33,430 bases of DNA from an uncultured Burkholderiales bacterium. Lineage in GTDB: Bacteria > Pseudomonadota > Gammaproteobacteria > Burkholderiales > Burkholderiaceae_C. The translations under genes and the position numbers were made by a program. The stretch is from NCBI GenBank assembly GCA_903935585.1, contig CAIZSE010000125.1:1-33430 (forward strand), in the 5' to 3' direction. Shown one piece after another: positions 14,747-26,087 of the stretch. The notes beneath the pieces were generated by a model, which saw only the letters and a program-made list of their open reading frames with translations, was not told the DNA's origin and ran no database searches. Every line of letters starts with the position of its first letter. Within the stretch, counting starts at the first letter, position 1.

Positions 14747-16476
14747 GCCGCAGTGTCCAGCTCTCTTCCAGCCCGTTGCTCGCCAGCAAAACACCTGTCT
14801 GGCGCAGCAAACTGATTGTGGCCGCCATCGCCTTGGGCTTTATGGGCCTTGTGGGGCGCGCCGCTTATGTGCAGGTCTATGCAAATGATTTCTTCATTCG
14901 CCAGGGTGAGGTCCGTTTCACGAGAACGCTCACATTGCCTGCCAATCGGGGACGCGTGCTGGACCGCAATGGCATGTTGCTGGCATCGAGCGTGCCTGCA
15001 CCAAGCATCTGGGCCAACCCGGAAGACATGGATCGTGATCCTGTCAAGCTGCGTGAATTGGCCCGTCTGCTGGAAATGTCAACGACCGAGCTGGACAAAA
15101 AACTGAAAGACGATGAAAAGACCTTTGTCTGGTTGCGCAGGCAACTCGACGAGCCTGTGGTCAAGCAAATACTGGCGCTCAACATCAAGGGCGTTTACGA
15201 CATCAAGGAATACAAGCGTTTGTACCCTGAGGGTGAGGCGGCTGCGCACATCGTGGGCTTTACCAATGTGGAAGACCAGGGCCAGGAGGGCGTTGAGCTG
15301 GTGTTCCAGAAACAGCTTTCAGGTAAGCCGGGCTCGCGCCGTGTCATCAAGGACCGTCTGGGCCGCGTGGTCGAAGATGTGGGGGAAGCCGTGCCGCCCG
15401 TCGATGGCGAAGATCTTCAGTTGAGCATTGACAGCAAAGTGCAGTTTTTTGCGTACCAGAAGTTGCGCGAAGCGGTGCTTGAAAACAAGGCCAAAGCCGG
15501 CAGCGTGGTGGTGCTTGATGCCCAGTCCGGCGAAATTCTGGCCCTGGCCAATTACCCCAGCTATTCCCCTGACAAGCGCATCAACCTGAGTGGTGAGCAA
15601 TTGCGCAACCGTGCCCTGACCGACACCTTCGAGCCAGGCTCAACCATGAAGCCATTTGCAGTGGCGCTGGCGCTGGAAAAAGGACTGGTCAAGCCCGAGA
15701 CGCCGATTCAGACGGCGCCCGGTCGCATCACCATCACCGGCTCGACCATCACCGATGCCCACCCGCATGGGGTGCTCACGGTGAACGAGATCATTCAAAA
15801 ATCAAGCAATGTGGGCACGGTCAAGCTGGCCATGCAAATGCAGCCTCGCGAAATGTGGGAAATGTTTGCGCAAGTTGGCTTCGGACAAAAGCCGCAACTG
15901 CCTTTTCCGGGCGTGGTCACCGGGCGCTTGCGCCCCTACAAAACCTGGCGACCCATCGAGCAGGCCACGATGAGTTATGGCTATGGCATTTCGGGCAGCT
16001 TGTTCCAGGTGGCCAGGGCTTACACCGTGTTTGCCCGCGATGGCGAAGTGGTACCAGCCACACTGATGAAGGCCGAGCAACAGGTGGCGGGCGTACGCGT
16101 CATCAGTGCCGAAAACGCCAAAGCCATGCGCAAGATGCTGCAAATGGCCGCAGGCCCGGGGGGTACTGCACAGAAAGCCCAAACCATGGGTTATTCCGTG
16201 GGGGGCAAGACCGGTACGGCACACAAACAGGAAGGCAAAGGCTACGCCGGTAAAAAATACCGCGGGTTTTTTGTCGGCATGGCGCCCATCGAGGCGCCGC
16301 GCATTGTGGTGGCAGTGATGATTGACGAACCCAGCAATGGTCGTTATTACGGTGGCGATGTGGCTGCACCCGTGTTCAGCCAGACCGTGCAACAAACCTT
16401 GCGCTTGTTGGGTGTGCAACCTGACATGGCGGTCAAACCGCAAATCGTGGCCAAGTCGGTAGAGGAGTCGTTCTGA
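14743..16476 (+). CDS. ftsI: Septal peptidoglycan transpeptidase FtsI (PBP3)
   Basis: A 577-residue class B penicillin-binding protein that crosslinks septal peptidoglycan in the periplasm. There is one transmembrane helix at about 23-45 (KLIVAAIALGFMGLVG), a pedestal domain with RGRVLDRNG-like sequence, then the transpeptidase domain: Ser300-Thr-Met-Lys303 nucleophile box, Ser354-Ser-Asn356, and Lys489-Thr-Gly-Thr. The length is close to E. coli FtsI (588). The start overlaps ftsL by 4 nt; its stop overlaps the murE ATG by 1 nt (TGATG). Confidence 0.96.
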   Translation: MSRSVQLSSSPLLASKTPVWRSKLIVAAIALGFMGLVGRAAYVQVYANDFFIRQGEVRFTRTLTLPANRGRVLDRNGMLLASSVPAPSIWANPEDMDRDPVKLRELARLLEMSTTELDKKLKDDEKTFVWLRRQLDEPVVKQILALNIKGVYDIKEYKRLYPEGEAAAHIVGFTNVEDQGQEGVELVFQKQLSGKPGSRRVIKDRLGRVVEDVGEAVPPVDGEDLQLSIDSKVQFFAYQKLREAVLENKAKAGSVVVLDAQSGEILALANYPSYSPDKRINLSGEQLRNRALTDTFEPGSTMKPFAVALALEKGLVKPETPIQTAPGRITITGSTITDAHPHGVLTVNEIIQKSSNVGTVKLAMQMQPREMWEMFAQVGFGQKPQLPFPGVVTGRLRPYKTWRPIEQATMSYGYGISGSLFQVARAYTVFARDGEVVPATLMKAEQQVAGVRVISAENAKAMRKMLQMAAGPGGTAQKAQTMGYSVGGKTGTAHKQEGKGYAGKKYRGFFVGMAPIEAPRIVVAVMIDEPSNGRYYGGDVAAPVFSQTVQQTLRLLGVQPDMAVKPQIVAKSVEESF

Positions 16477-17996
16477 TGCAGACCTTGCACAGCGCCCCCG
16501 AAACAGCGAAGTGGCTGCACGCCCGCGTGACGGGCGAGTTGCGTACCGACAGCCGGATGGTCAAGCCCGGTGATGCGTTCATCGCCTGGCCTGGTGCGGC
16601 CACCGATGGGCGCCAGTATCTGGCGCAAGCCCTGCACCAGGGGGCCGCGGCCTGTCTGATGGAGGCACAAGACTGCGAACGCTGGCTTGGCGCACTCAAA
16701 CCTGATGCACTGCAGGCGCTGGCAGCCATGCCAGGCCTCAAGGCAAAAACTGGCCTGGTGGCCGATGCCTATTACCAACACCCCAGCCAGGCACTGCGTG
16801 TTCTGGCTGTGACGGGTACCAATGGCAAGACCTCCACCGCCTGGTGGTTGGCACAGGCCTTGTCGTCGCCTGTGCTGCAAAAGGCCTGTGGATTGATCGG
16901 CACATTGGGTGTGGGCCGCTTGCCTGATCTGGCTCGCACTGGCATGACCACGCCCGACCCGGTGCTGATGCAGCGACAGTTCCGGTTGTTCGTCGAAGAA
17001 GCGGTCACACATTGCGCTTTAGAGGCTTCGTCCATCGGGCTGGCCGAGCACCGTCTGGACGGCACGCACATTCATGTGGCCGTATTCACCAATTTCACGC
17101 AAGACCACCTCGATTACCACGGTGACATGGCCCGGTATTGGTCGGCCAAAACCGCCTTGTTCAACTGGCCCGGTTTGCAAGCGGCGGTGATCAACATCGA
17201 TGATGCGCAAGGCGCACAGCTGGCCAAGCAGCTGCAGCTGACTTCGCTGGACTTGTGGACCTGCTCGCGGCGCGGTGCTGCCCGTTTGCAAGCCCGTGCC
17301 TTGCCCGGCCAAAACGGCATCGCTTTTGAGGTTGTTGAAGGGCAGGATGTGCAGACCCTGCACACCGATTTAATGGGTGACTACAACATCGACAACCTGC
17401 TGGGTGTCATCGGCAGTTTGCGCGCACTGGGCGTTGATTTGAAAGAGGCTGTGCAAGCCTGCTCGCATTTGTCGGCTGTGCCTGGCCGTATGCAGCGCGT
17501 GACCTCGGAGCAGACTGACCAGAAACAGCCCTTGGTGGTGATCGATTACGCGCACACCCCCGATGCCGTGTCGCACGCACTGAGTGCACTGCGTTCGCAG
17601 GCAGCAGCGCGTGGTGGCCGCTTGTGGTGCGTGCTGGGTTGCGGTGGGGACCGTGATGCGGGCAAGCGCCCTTTAATGGCCGCTGCCGCCGAAGCCGCTG
17701 CCGACCAAGTGGTGCTGACCAGTGACAACCCCCGCACCGAATCGCCCGAAGCGATTCTGGCCGCGATGAAGTCAGGCTTGTCCCGACCTGCGCTGGCCCG
17801 CATGCAGACCGACCGGGCTTTGGCCATTGCCGAAGCTGTGGCGCAAGCCGCCGCCCAGGATGTCGTGCTGGTGGCGGGCAAGGGGCATGAAACTGAACAG
17901 GAAATCATGGGTGTGCGTCACCCTTTTTCGGACGTTGCACAGGCTCAGATGGCCTTGCGGCAGCGGGCGGCTCAAAGCCAGGGAGTGAACGCATGA
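16476..17996 (+). CDS. murE: UDP-MurNAc-L-Ala-D-Glu:meso-diaminopimelate ligase MurE
   Basis: 506 residues. It adds meso-diaminopimelate to UDP-MurNAc-L-Ala-D-Glu in the cytoplasm. The P-loop is GTNGKTSTAWW (from residue 114), the central domain carries EASSIGL and TNFTQDHLDYH, and the substrate-selecting motif is Asp417-Asn-Pro-Arg420, which marks diaminopimelate rather than lysine use and so predicts an A1-gamma type Gram-negative wall. The terminal GKGHETEQ is typical. It overlaps ftsI by 1 nt and murF by 4 nt. Confidence 0.96.
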   Translation: MQTLHSAPETAKWLHARVTGELRTDSRMVKPGDAFIAWPGAATDGRQYLAQALHQGAAACLMEAQDCERWLGALKPDALQALAAMPGLKAKTGLVADAYYQHPSQALRVLAVTGTNGKTSTAWWLAQALSSPVLQKACGLIGTLGVGRLPDLARTGMTTPDPVLMQRQFRLFVEEAVTHCALEASSIGLAEHRLDGTHIHVAVFTNFTQDHLDYHGDMARYWSAKTALFNWPGLQAAVINIDDAQGAQLAKQLQLTSLDLWTCSRRGAARLQARALPGQNGIAFEVVEGQDVQTLHTDLMGDYNIDNLLGVIGSLRALGVDLKEAVQACSHLSAVPGRMQRVTSEQTDQKQPLVVIDYAHTPDAVSHALSALRSQAAARGGRLWCVLGCGGDRDAGKRPLMAAAAEAAADQVVLTSDNPRTESPEAILAAMKSGLSRPALARMQTDRALAIAEAVAQAAAQDVVLVAGKGHETEQEIMGVRHPFSDVAQAQMALRQRAAQSQGVNA

Positions 17997-19450
17997 GCCG
18001 CGTGAATTCCAAAATGAACCTGAGCCTGGATGGGGCATTGGCTTGGCTGAGCCAGGCACGGGGCGTGAATGTCCAGTCTGTGGTGGTCGATCGGGTTCAC
18101 ACCGACAGCCGCAGCTTGCAGGCTGGCGATCTGTTTGTGGCATTGCGCGGCGAACGATTTGATGGCAACCAGTTCATCGCCCAGGCCAAGGCCCAAGGGG
18201 CCGCAGCCGTGATGTGCGAGCCCTCGGGTGAGTCTCAAGCCCTTGCACAGGGGTTGCCCGCCTTGGTGGTGCCTGATGCGCGCATCGCCTTGGGTGAGTT
18301 GGCGGCCGGCTGGCGCGCACAGTTTGACTTGCCCTTGATTGCCGTGACCGGCAGCAATGGCAAGACCACAGTGACGCAGATGATCGCTGCGATCTTGAAC
18401 GCTTATGCGGGTCCTGATGCCTTGTCGACCCAGGGCAATTTGAACAACGACATCGGTGTTCCATTGACTTTGTTCAATCTGCGTGCTCACCACCGCATGG
18501 CCGTGGTCGAGTTGGGCATGAACCACCCTGGCGAAATCGCCAGCCTGGCCCGGATGGCCCAACCCTCTGTGGCGCTGGTGAACAATGCGCAGCGCGAACA
18601 CCAGGAATTCATGGGCACGGTGGAGGCTGTGGCATTGGAAAATGGTGCGGTGCTGCAAGCTTTGCCACCTGCTGGTGTGGCAGTGTTCCCGGCAGACGAA
18701 GTCTTTGTACACCTCTGGCAAGACTTGGCAGGGCAGCGTACACAGCGCACATTTGCATTGACCCCTTGCGAAGTGCCCGCTGATGTCGGTGCCGCCGTGG
18801 TGGTCTGGCATTCGGGTGCATGGCAGTTCACCCTCAAGACGGCTGAGGGCACTGCGCCTGTACGCTTGCACATAGCGGGCCGACATAACGTCAAGAACGC
18901 GTTGGCTGCCAGTGCCTGTGCACTCGCTGTCGGCGTGCCTTTGGCCGCAGTGGCTCAAGGGCTGCAAGCTTTCGAGCCCGTCAAGGGCCGCTCACGCGCC
19001 CTGGTGCTGCACACCCAGACCGGTGAGATCACATTGGTCGATGACACCTACAACGCCAACCCTGACTCGGTACGTGCCGCGATTGACGTGCTGGCCGAGT
19101 TGCCTGCACCGCGTTTGCTGGTGCTTGGTGACATGGGTGAAGTAGGCAACCAGGGCCCCGAGTTTCATGCCGAAGTCGGTGCTTATGCCGCCGAACGCAG
19201 CATCGAGGCGCTTTACACCTTGGGTGATTTGTGCGTGCATGCGTGCCGCGCGTTTGGCGGTGCGCGCCATTTTGACGACATGGACAGCCTGCTGGCCGCG
19301 GTCACATCCCACATCGGCGACTTTCAGAGCGTGGTGGTCAAAGGCTCACGCTTCATGAAGATGGAGCGTGTGGTCGAAGCCTTGCTGTTGCATGGCGAAA
19401 AACAACAAACAACTCCCATTGACATGAAAGGGCAAGCCCATGTTGCTTAG
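17993..19450 (+). CDS. murF: UDP-MurNAc-tripeptide:D-Ala-D-Ala ligase MurF
   Basis: 485 residues. It adds the D-Ala-D-Ala dipeptide to complete UDP-MurNAc-pentapeptide. The N-terminal substrate domain contains [20 protein letters not shown], the ATP loop is Gly120-Ser-Asn-Gly-Lys124-Thr, the ligase core has [10 protein letters not shown] and NNAQREH, and the C-terminal domain [12 protein letters not shown]. The start ATGA overlaps the murE stop; the last 11 nt overlap mraY. The dipeptide comes from Ddl encoded further down the same cluster. Confidence 0.96.
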   Translation: MSRVNSKMNLSLDGALAWLSQARGVNVQSVVVDRVHTDSRSLQAGDLFVALRGERFDGNQFIAQAKAQGAAAVMCEPSGESQALAQGLPALVVPDARIALGELAAGWRAQFDLPLIAVTGSNGKTTVTQMIAAILNAYAGPDALSTQGNLNNDIGVPLTLFNLRAHHRMAVVELGMNHPGEIASLARMAQPSVALVNNAQREHQEFMGTVEAVALENGAVLQALPPAGVAVFPADEVFVHLWQDLAGQRTQRTFALTPCEVPADVGAAVVVWHSGAWQFTLKTAEGTAPVRLHIAGRHNVKNALAASACALAVGVPLAAVAQGLQAFEPVKGRSRALVLHTQTGEITLVDDTYNANPDSVRAAIDVLAELPAPRLLVLGDMGEVGNQGPEFHAEVGAYAAERSIEALYTLGDLCVHACRAFGGARHFDDMDSLLAAVTSHIGDFQSVVVKGSRFMKMERVVEALLLHGEKQQTTPIDMKGQAHVA

Positions 19451-20618
19451 TTTGGCGCAGTGGTTGCAAGGTTTGTCGCCTGAGTGGGGCTTTCTGCGCG
19501 TTTTCCAATACATCACCTTCCGTGCCGTGATGGCCGCGATGACGGCGCTTTTGATTGGCCTGGCGGCTGGCCCCTTTGTCATTCGACGCCTGACCGCGCT
19601 CAAGATCGGCCAGCCGATCCGGGGCTACGGCATGGCGTCGCATCTGGCCAAAAGCGGAACGCCCACCATGGGCGGTGTGTTGATTTTGTTCTCGATTGCG
19701 ATCTCCACCTTGTTGTGGTTTGACCTGTCCAACCGCTTTGTCTGGATTGTGCTGATCGTGACCCTGGCGTTTGGTGCCATTGGCTGGGTGGATGACTGGC
19801 GCAAGGTGGTCAACAAAGACCCCGAAGGCATGCGCTCGCGGGAAAAATTTTTCTGGCAGTCGGTGATCGGTTTGCTGGCGGCGCTGTATTTGGTGTTCAG
19901 TATTTCTGAAGTATCAAATTTGCGCGTGCTGGACCTGTTTGGCAAATGGGTCATGTCTGGATTCGACGTGAGCCTGCCACCCAAGGCCGGTTTGCAGGTG
20001 CCTTTTTTCAAAGAAGTCAACTACCCGCTGGGCGTGTTGGGTTTTGTGCTCCTGACTTACCTGGTCATTGTCGGCGCCAGCAACGCGGTCAATTTGACCG
20101 ATGGCCTGGATGGCCTGGCCATCATGCCGGTGGTCATGGTCGGTTCAGCGCTGGGCGTTTTTGCGTATGTCACGGGCAGTTCGGTTTACTCGAAATACCT
20201 GTTCTTCCCATATATTCCCGGCGCCGGTGAGTTGATGATATTTTGTGCTGCCATGGCCGGCTCTGGCCTGGCCTTCTTGTGGTTCAACACGCATCCTGCA
20301 CAAGTCTTCATGGGCGATGTGGGTGCTTTGGCGCTGGGTGCCGCTTTGGGCGCCATCGCGGTCATCGTGCGACAGGAAATTGTGTTTGCCATCATGGGCG
20401 GCATTTTCGTGGTCGAGGCTTTGTCGGTGATGGCGCAAGTCGCCTATTTCAAGTACACCAAGAAAAAATACGGTGAAGGCCGACGCATCCTGAAGATGGC
20501 GCCCTTGCACCACCATTTCGAAAAAAGCGGATGGAAAGAAACGCAGGTGGTTGTGCGCTTCTGGATCATCACCATGCTGCTCTGTCTGGTCGGCTTGTCG
20601 ACCTTGAAGCTGAGATAG
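19440..20618 (+). CDS. mraY: Phospho-MurNAc-pentapeptide transferase MraY
   Basis: A 392-residue polytopic inner-membrane enzyme that transfers phospho-MurNAc-pentapeptide to undecaprenyl phosphate, giving lipid I. About ten hydrophobic helices are visible. Hallmarks are GTPTMGG, the metal-binding DDW (GWVDDWRK), [11 protein letters not shown], and the His-rich [10 protein letters not shown] near the C-terminus. A long loop between helices ([17 protein letters not shown] region) is like that of other proteobacterial MraY proteins. The ATG lies inside the 3' end of murF with an 11-nt overlap. murD follows after 3 nt. Confidence 0.96.
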   Translation: MLLSLAQWLQGLSPEWGFLRVFQYITFRAVMAAMTALLIGLAAGPFVIRRLTALKIGQPIRGYGMASHLAKSGTPTMGGVLILFSIAISTLLWFDLSNRFVWIVLIVTLAFGAIGWVDDWRKVVNKDPEGMRSREKFFWQSVIGLLAALYLVFSISEVSNLRVLDLFGKWVMSGFDVSLPPKAGLQVPFFKEVNYPLGVLGFVLLTYLVIVGASNAVNLTDGLDGLAIMPVVMVGSALGVFAYVTGSSVYSKYLFFPYIPGAGELMIFCAAMAGSGLAFLWFNTHPAQVFMGDVGALALGAALGAIAVIVRQEIVFAIMGGIFVVEALSVMAQVAYFKYTKKKYGEGRRILKMAPLHHHFEKSGWKETQVVVRFWIITMLLCLVGLSTLKLR

Positions 20619-20621
20619 ACC

Positions 20622-22322
20622 ATGCAGATCCAAGGCCAACACGTTCTGATTCTCGGTTTGGGTACTTCGGGCCTGGCAATGGCCCGTTGGTGTGCCCACG
20701 CCGGCGCAGAAGTGACTGTGGCCGATACCCGTGAAGCGCCGCCGCAGTTGTCGGTATTGCAGGCCGAGTGGCCGCAGGTGCGTTTTATATTTGGCCCCTT
20801 TGTCCCCAGTCTGGTTGAGGGCACTTCGGTGCGGGCTGTGTTCCGCAGCCCTGGCCTGGCACCCGGTGTCGTGGCCCCGGTGGTCGACGCAGCCCATGCC
20901 ATCGGCCTTTGGCAAGGCGGCGAGCTCAGTTTGTTTGCGGATGGCCTGCAAGATTTGAAAGCCCGCTTTGGCTATGCACCCCAGGTGCTGGCGATCACTG
21001 GCACCAACGGCAAAACCACGGTGACTTCGCTCACGGGTCAACTCGTGGCACGTGCGGGCAAAACGGTGAAGGTGGCTGGCAATATTGGCCCCACCTTGCT
21101 CGATACTTTGGCCGAAGCCATGGCGCATGCCGACATGCAGGTGGCTCAGCAAGACCTTGAACGCGAAGAAAAACAGGTGACCGAGCCGGTCAACGATGCC
21201 CGCATCGAAGCGCTCCAAAGCGCCGAGCAGGAAATCCTGGACACACCGGATGGTGAAGAGGACGAGCCGCTGCCGCTGGCCCCGGTGGCGCCCGTGGCCG
21301 TTCACCCCATGGCCAGTGCATTGCCACAAGTCTGGGTGCTGGAGTTGTCCAGCTTTCAACTGGACAGCTGCGAGGGTTTTGAGCCCACAGCCGCCACGGT
21401 GTTGAACATTTCACAAGACCATTTGGATTGGCACGGTTCGATGGCCGCTTATGCAGCAGCCAAGGCCAGAGTTTTCGGTGCACAGGCCTTGATGGTGCTG
21501 AACCGTGAAGACCCGCAGGTCATGGCCATGCGTCCCCAGCCCGTTCGGGTCAAGCTGCAAAAACCGCTGGAACGCGCCTGCGTGACATTTGGTGGCGACA
21601 TGCCAACCCGGCCTGGCGATTTCGGTATTGAAGTGATGAACGGCATGACCTGGTTGGTGCGTGCCCTGGAAGCCGATGAAACCCGCAGACGTCGCAAAGA
21701 AGAAGCCGAGGAGCTGCACATCCAGCGCTTGATACCCGCAGATGCCTTGCGCATTCGGGGTCGTCACAACGCCGTCAATGCGCTGGCGGCCCTGGCGCTG
21801 GCCAGCCATGCCGGTTGCGCTTTGGGCCCCATGCTTTACGGCCTGCGCGAATACCGGGGTGAGCCGCACCGCGTGGAATCGGTGGCCATCGTCCATGAAG
21901 TGGAATATTTCGACGACAGCAAGGGCACCAATGTGGGGGCAACCGTGGCTGCTTTGCACGGTTTGGGCCTTGACCGTCGCGTGGTGGTGATCCTGGGTGG
22001 CGATGGCAAGGGCCAGGACTTCGGACCGCTGGCTGAACCCGTTGCGCGCTTTGCGCGGGGCGTGGTCTTGATCGGCCGTGATGCGCCACGTATCCGGGAG
22101 GTTCTGCAAGGCAGTGGCGTGCCATTGCAGGATGCGGCAGACATGGACGATGCGGTCGTGCAAGCGGCTGAACTGGCCAAAAGTGGCGATGCCGTGTTGA
22201 TGTCACCTGCGTGCGCGAGCTTTGACATGTTTGACAACTATGGCCACCGCGCAGAAGTCTTTTGCAAGTCGGTTGCCCGCTTGGCCGAGGTGGCGGGCGT
22301 GTCGATGGAGGGCGGGCTGTGA
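20622..22322 (+). CDS. murD: UDP-MurNAc-L-Ala:D-glutamate ligase MurD with inserted segments
   Basis: It adds D-glutamate to UDP-MurNAc-L-Ala. The P-loop [12 protein letters not shown] (from residue 126), [34 protein letters not shown] and the C-terminal DDSKGTN motif identify it. At 566 residues it is about 130 longer than E. coli MurD (438). One insertion, about residues 176-234, is acidic and Pro/Ala-rich (EREEKQVTE to HPMASALP) and sits just before the central-domain LELSSFQ strand. A second, charged one ([16 protein letters not shown]) lies near residue 350. The insertions are in frame and flanked by intact motifs, so the enzyme is probably active. The stop overlaps the ftsW GTG. Confidence 0.95.
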   Translation: MQIQGQHVLILGLGTSGLAMARWCAHAGAEVTVADTREAPPQLSVLQAEWPQVRFIFGPFVPSLVEGTSVRAVFRSPGLAPGVVAPVVDAAHAIGLWQGGELSLFADGLQDLKARFGYAPQVLAITGTNGKTTVTSLTGQLVARAGKTVKVAGNIGPTLLDTLAEAMAHADMQVAQQDLEREEKQVTEPVNDARIEALQSAEQEILDTPDGEEDEPLPLAPVAPVAVHPMASALPQVWVLELSSFQLDSCEGFEPTAATVLNISQDHLDWHGSMAAYAAAKARVFGAQALMVLNREDPQVMAMRPQPVRVKLQKPLERACVTFGGDMPTRPGDFGIEVMNGMTWLVRALEADETRRRRKEEAEELHIQRLIPADALRIRGRHNAVNALAALALASHAGCALGPMLYGLREYRGEPHRVESVAIVHEVEYFDDSKGTNVGATVAALHGLGLDRRVVVILGGDGKGQDFGPLAEPVARFARGVVLIGRDAPRIREVLQGSGVPLQDAADMDDAVVQAAELAKSGDAVLMSPACASFDMFDNYGHRAEVFCKSVARLAEVAGVSMEGGL

Positions 22323-23620
22323 GCGACGTCTTGTCTATCAACCAAAGAATTCAGGCAGGCTTTGCGCGCATGGGCAGCCTCTTGACGGGCCGAGCATTGA
22401 GCGGACAGGGTGCAGGCTCTCAAGCCCTTCCCGTGAATTTGGGCAGTTATGACTTTGCCCGCAACGCCCCGGGATCAGCGACCCGTTTGCAAAGTGTGGA
22501 CCAGGCGCTGGTCTGGGTGGTTGTGGCCTTGCTCATGTGGGGCATGGTGATGGTTTATTCGGCATCGATCGCCATGCCGGACAACCCCCGTTTTTCGCGT
22601 TACGCGCATACGCATTTTCTGACACGGCATGTGATCTCCATGGTGGTTGGCAGCGTGATGGCTTTGTTGGCCTTTCAGGTCCCCACAGAAACCTGGGAAA
22701 AAATTGCCAGGCCTCTGTTTGTGATTTCCCTGGTTTTATTGGCCTTGGTCCTGATTCCGTTCATCGGCAAAGGGGTCAATGGTGCACGGCGCTGGATTTC
22801 ATTTGGGGTCATCAATTTTCAGCCGTCCGAGTTGGCGAAATTTGCCACCATCATTTACGCAGCCGATTACATGGTGCGCAAGATGGAAGTGAAAGAGCGG
22901 TTCTTTCGCGCCGTCTTGCCCATGGGCGCAGCAGTGGCACTTGCAGGTGTATTTTTGCTGGCCGAACCCGACATGGGCGCCTTCATGGTGATTGCCATCA
23001 TTGCGATGGGCATTTTGTTTTTGGGGGGTGTCAATGCCCGCATGTTCTTCCTGATTTTTGCAGTTCTGGTGGGCGCATTCGTGATGATGATTGCCGCATC
23101 TTCCTGGCGCAGGGAGCGTATTTTTGCGTACCTTGATCCGTTCAGCGCCGAGCATGCGTTGGGCAAGGGTTACCAGTTGTCCCACTCTCTGATTGCCATC
23201 GGACGTGGCGAGGTCTGGGGCGTTGGGTTGGGGGGCAGCGTGGAAAAGTTGCACTGGTTGCCAGAGGCGCATACCGACTTCTTGTTGGCTGTGATTGGTG
23301 AAGAGTTTGGCTTGGTGGGTGTGTCTTTGGTGATTTTCATGTTCTTGTGGCTCAGTCGCCGCATCATGGTGATTGGCCGTCAGGCCATCGCGCTGGACAA
23401 GGTTTTCTCGGGTTTGGTGGCCCAGGGCGTGGGTATCTGGATCGGCTTTCAGGCCTTCATCAACATGGGTGTCAATTTGGGGGCGTTGCCTACCAAGGGT
23501 TTGACGCTGCCCTTGATGAGCTACGGGGGCTCGGCCATCATGATGAACCTGATCGCCATCGCCGTGGTGTTGCGCATAGATGCCGAGAACAAGCAGATGA
23601 TGCGTGGAGGGCGGTCATGA
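22319..23620 (+). CDS. ftsW: Septal peptidoglycan glycosyltransferase FtsW (SEDS family)
   Basis: 433 residues from a GTG start that overlaps the murD stop as GTGA; starting further upstream would only extend into murD. SEDS polymerase of lipid II, partner of FtsI. About ten transmembrane helices are visible. Conserved motifs include MVYSASI in the first helix, GARRWISFG with [19 protein letters not shown] and [15 protein letters not shown]. The N-terminal cytoplasmic stretch before the first helix is about 65 residues, somewhat long. It overlaps murG by 4 nt (ATGA). Confidence 0.95.
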   Translation: MSDVLSINQRIQAGFARMGSLLTGRALSGQGAGSQALPVNLGSYDFARNAPGSATRLQSVDQALVWVVVALLMWGMVMVYSASIAMPDNPRFSRYAHTHFLTRHVISMVVGSVMALLAFQVPTETWEKIARPLFVISLVLLALVLIPFIGKGVNGARRWISFGVINFQPSELAKFATIIYAADYMVRKMEVKERFFRAVLPMGAAVALAGVFLLAEPDMGAFMVIAIIAMGILFLGGVNARMFFLIFAVLVGAFVMMIAASSWRRERIFAYLDPFSAEHALGKGYQLSHSLIAIGRGEVWGVGLGGSVEKLHWLPEAHTDFLLAVIGEEFGLVGVSLVIFMFLWLSRRIMVIGRQAIALDKVFSGLVAQGVGIWIGFQAFINMGVNLGALPTKGLTLPLMSYGGSAIMMNLIAIAVVLRIDAENKQMMRGGRS

Positions 23621-24681
23621 AAACCAAATGCGCATTGGTCATGGCTGGCGGCACGGGGGGTCATATTTTTCCAGGCCTGGCTGTGGCAGAGGCATTGCGT
23701 GAAAAAGGCTGGCGCGTGCATTGGCTGGGCGCACCCGACAGCATGGAAAGCCAATGGGTGCCGCCGCGCGGTTTTGCCTTTGAGGTGGTGGCATTTGGTG
23801 GTGTGCGCGGCAAAGGCATCCAGACATTCGCACTGCTGCCTTTGCGTTTGCTGCGGGCGTTCTGGCAAAGTTTGCTGGTGGTTCGCCGAGTTCGGCCTGA
23901 TGTGGTTCTCGGCTTTGGGGGCTACATCACGTTCCCGGGTGGGATGATGGCCAGCCTGTGTGGAAAGCCTGTGGTGTTGCATGAGCAAAATTCGGTGGCG
24001 GGCCTGGCCAATAAAGTCCTGGCGCAGATTGCTGATCGGGTCTTCACAGCATTTCCGGGCGTATTCAAGCAGGGCCAATGTGTGGGCAATCCACTGCGCC
24101 GTGAGTTCACCGAGCAAGCCCCGCCCGCAGACCGTTTTGCTGGCCGGACAGGCCCATTGCGGATCCTTGTAGTGGGTGGCAGCCTGGGCGCGAAGGCCCT
24201 GAACGACATCGTGCCGCAGGCCTTGGCTTTGATGCCTGCCCATACCCGCCCACTGGTGACGCACCAAAGCGGGGCAAAACAAATTGACGCCTTGCGGGCC
24301 AACTACGAGGCGGCAGGCATCCAGGCGGAATTGACGCCGTTCATCGATGACACGGCCACCGCTTTCGCGCAGGCTGATCTGATGATCTGCCGGGCAGGTG
24401 CCAGCACGGTGACCGAAATTGCAGCCGTGGGTGCGGCGGCCTTGTTTGTGCCCTTCCCCTTTGCGGTGGACGACCACCAAACCACCAATGCGCAGTTTTT
24501 GGTGGCGCAGGGCGGGGGCTGGCTGCTGCCGCAAGCCGAGTTGACGGCGCAGGCGCTGGCAGAGCGTCTGGCGGGATTGAGTCGTGAGACTTTATTGGCC
24601 TGTGCGCAACAAGCCTACGCACAGCGAAAAACCAATGCGACCCGAGAAGTCGTATTGGCTTGTGAGGAACTGGCAGCATGA
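23617..24681 (+). CDS. murG: UDP-GlcNAc:lipid I N-acetylglucosaminyltransferase MurG
   Basis: A 354-residue GT28-family glycosyltransferase on the inner face of the membrane, making lipid II from lipid I. The glycine loop Gly11-Gly-Thr-Gly-Gly-His16 lies at the N-terminus, a second Gly-rich loop is [13 protein letters not shown], and the donor-binding region reads [20 protein letters not shown] followed by [14 protein letters not shown]. The ATG is set by the family start ([15 protein letters not shown]) and the ATGA overlap with ftsW, with GGAGGG shortly upstream. It overlaps murC by 4 nt. Confidence 0.96.
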   Translation: MKTKCALVMAGGTGGHIFPGLAVAEALREKGWRVHWLGAPDSMESQWVPPRGFAFEVVAFGGVRGKGIQTFALLPLRLLRAFWQSLLVVRRVRPDVVLGFGGYITFPGGMMASLCGKPVVLHEQNSVAGLANKVLAQIADRVFTAFPGVFKQGQCVGNPLRREFTEQAPPADRFAGRTGPLRILVVGGSLGAKALNDIVPQALALMPAHTRPLVTHQSGAKQIDALRANYEAAGIQAELTPFIDDTATAFAQADLMICRAGASTVTEIAAVGAAALFVPFPFAVDDHQTTNAQFLVAQGGGWLLPQAELTAQALAERLAGLSRETLLACAQQAYAQRKTNATREVVLACEELAA

Positions 24682-26087
24682 AACACGCCATCCGAAAAAT
24701 TCATTTCATCGGCATTGGCGGCTCTGGTATGAGTGGCATTGCCGAGGTGCTGCTCAATTCGGGTTATGTCATTTCCGGCTCCGATCTGTCGGACAGCGCC
24801 ACACTGCGGCGCTTGGCGGCATTGGGGATCAAAACCCATGTGGGCCACGCTGCCAGCAACGTCAAGGATGCCGATGCAGTGGTCACATCGACGGCTGTGA
24901 AGTCTGACAACCCTGAAGTGCTGGCTGCACGCGAGCGCCATATCCCGATCGTGCCGCGCGCCGTCATGCTGGCCGAACTCATGCGCATGAAGCAGGGCGT
25001 TGCCATTGCGGGCACACACGGCAAGACCACCACCACCAGCTTGGTGGCCAGTGTGTTGGCCGAAGCCGGGTTGGACCCGACCTTTGTGATCGGGGGCCGG
25101 CTGAACAGTGCGGGCGCCAATGCCAAACTGGGCACGGGTGAATACATCGTGGTCGAAGCAGACGAGTCGGATGCCTCATTTTTGAACCTGCTGCCGGTGA
25201 TGGCTGTGGTGACCAACATCGACGCCGACCACATGGAAACATACGGCCACGATCTGGCCCGTCTCAAAGCGGCATTCGTGGAGTTTTTACACCGCATGCC
25301 TTTTTACGGCACGGCCATTGTGTGCTCCGACGATCCTGGGGTTCAGTCCATTCTGGGGGACATCGCCCGGCCTGTGACCACCTACGGCTTGAACGAAGGC
25401 GCTCAGGTGCGTGCTGTGGATGTGCGTGCAGAGAATGGCCGGATGCATTTCACCGTGCAGCGGCGCAACGGCGTGACTTTGCCGGACTTGCATTTGGTGT
25501 TGAACCTGCCAGGTAACCACAACGTGCTCAACGCGCTGGCGGCAGTGGCCGTGGCGGTTGAATTGGGTGTGGACGATGCGGCCGTGCAGAACGCATTGGC
25601 AGGGTTCAAAGGGGTCGGTCGTCGCTTTCAGCGGTATGGCGATGTGCTGGTGGCCGGTGGCGCAGGCACGTTCACATTGATCGATGACTATGGCCATCAT
25701 CCGGTCGAGATGGCCGCTACGCTCGCTGCGGCCCGTGGCGCGTTTCCAGGCCGTCGTCTGGTGCTGGCATTTCAGCCGCACCGCTACAGCCGCACCCGTG
25801 ATTGCTTTGAAGATTTTGTGAAAGTGATTGGTCAGGGCTGCGACAGTGTGTTGTTGTCCGAGGTTTATGCCGCAGGCGAAGCCCCAATCGTGGCCGCCGA
25901 TGGCCGCTCGCTGGCCCGTGCGTTGCGCGTGGCGGGCAGAGTGGAGCCGGTGTTTGTGGATGCGATCACGGACATGCCCCAAGCTGTCCTGAACAACGCA
26001 CGCGATGGCGACGTGGTGATCTGCATGGGCGCTGGCTCCATTGGTGCAGTACCCGCCAAGGTCGTTGAGATGGGGGGCGCATCGTGA
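24678..26087 (+). CDS. murC: UDP-N-acetylmuramate:L-alanine ligase MurC
   Basis: 469 residues. The first amino-acid ligase of the pathway, adding L-Ala to UDP-MurNAc. N-terminal nucleotide fold [23 protein letters not shown] loop Gly112-Thr-His-Gly-Lys-Thr, [21 protein letters not shown] and C-terminal DDYGHHPVE with FQPHRYSRT are all present and in order. The length is normal (E. coli 491). Overlaps: 4 nt with murG and 4 nt with ddl (GTGA). Confidence 0.96.
   Translation: MKHAIRKIHFIGIGGSGMSGIAEVLLNSGYVISGSDLSDSATLRRLAALGIKTHVGHAASNVKDADAVVTSTAVKSDNPEVLAARERHIPIVPRAVMLAELMRMKQGVAIAGTHGKTTTTSLVASVLAEAGLDPTFVIGGRLNSAGANAKLGTGEYIVVEADESDASFLNLLPVMAVVTNIDADHMETYGHDLARLKAAFVEFLHRMPFYGTAIVCSDDPGVQSILGDIARPVTTYGLNEGAQVRAVDVRAENGRMHFTVQRRNGVTLPDLHLVLNLPGNHNVLNALAAVAVAVELGVDDAAVQNALAGFKGVGRRFQRYGDVLVAGGAGTFTLIDDYGHHPVEMAATLAAARGAFPGRRLVLAFQPHRYSRTRDCFEDFVKVIGQGCDSVLLSEVYAAGEAPIVAADGRSLARALRVAGRVEPVFVDAITDMPQAVLNNARDGDVVICMGAGSIGAVPAKVVEMGGAS

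Noticed and set aside
23347-23616. Upstream extension of murG by 90 codons
   Set aside because: It lies inside ftsW in another frame; the ATG at 23617 matches the family start and overlaps the ftsW stop.
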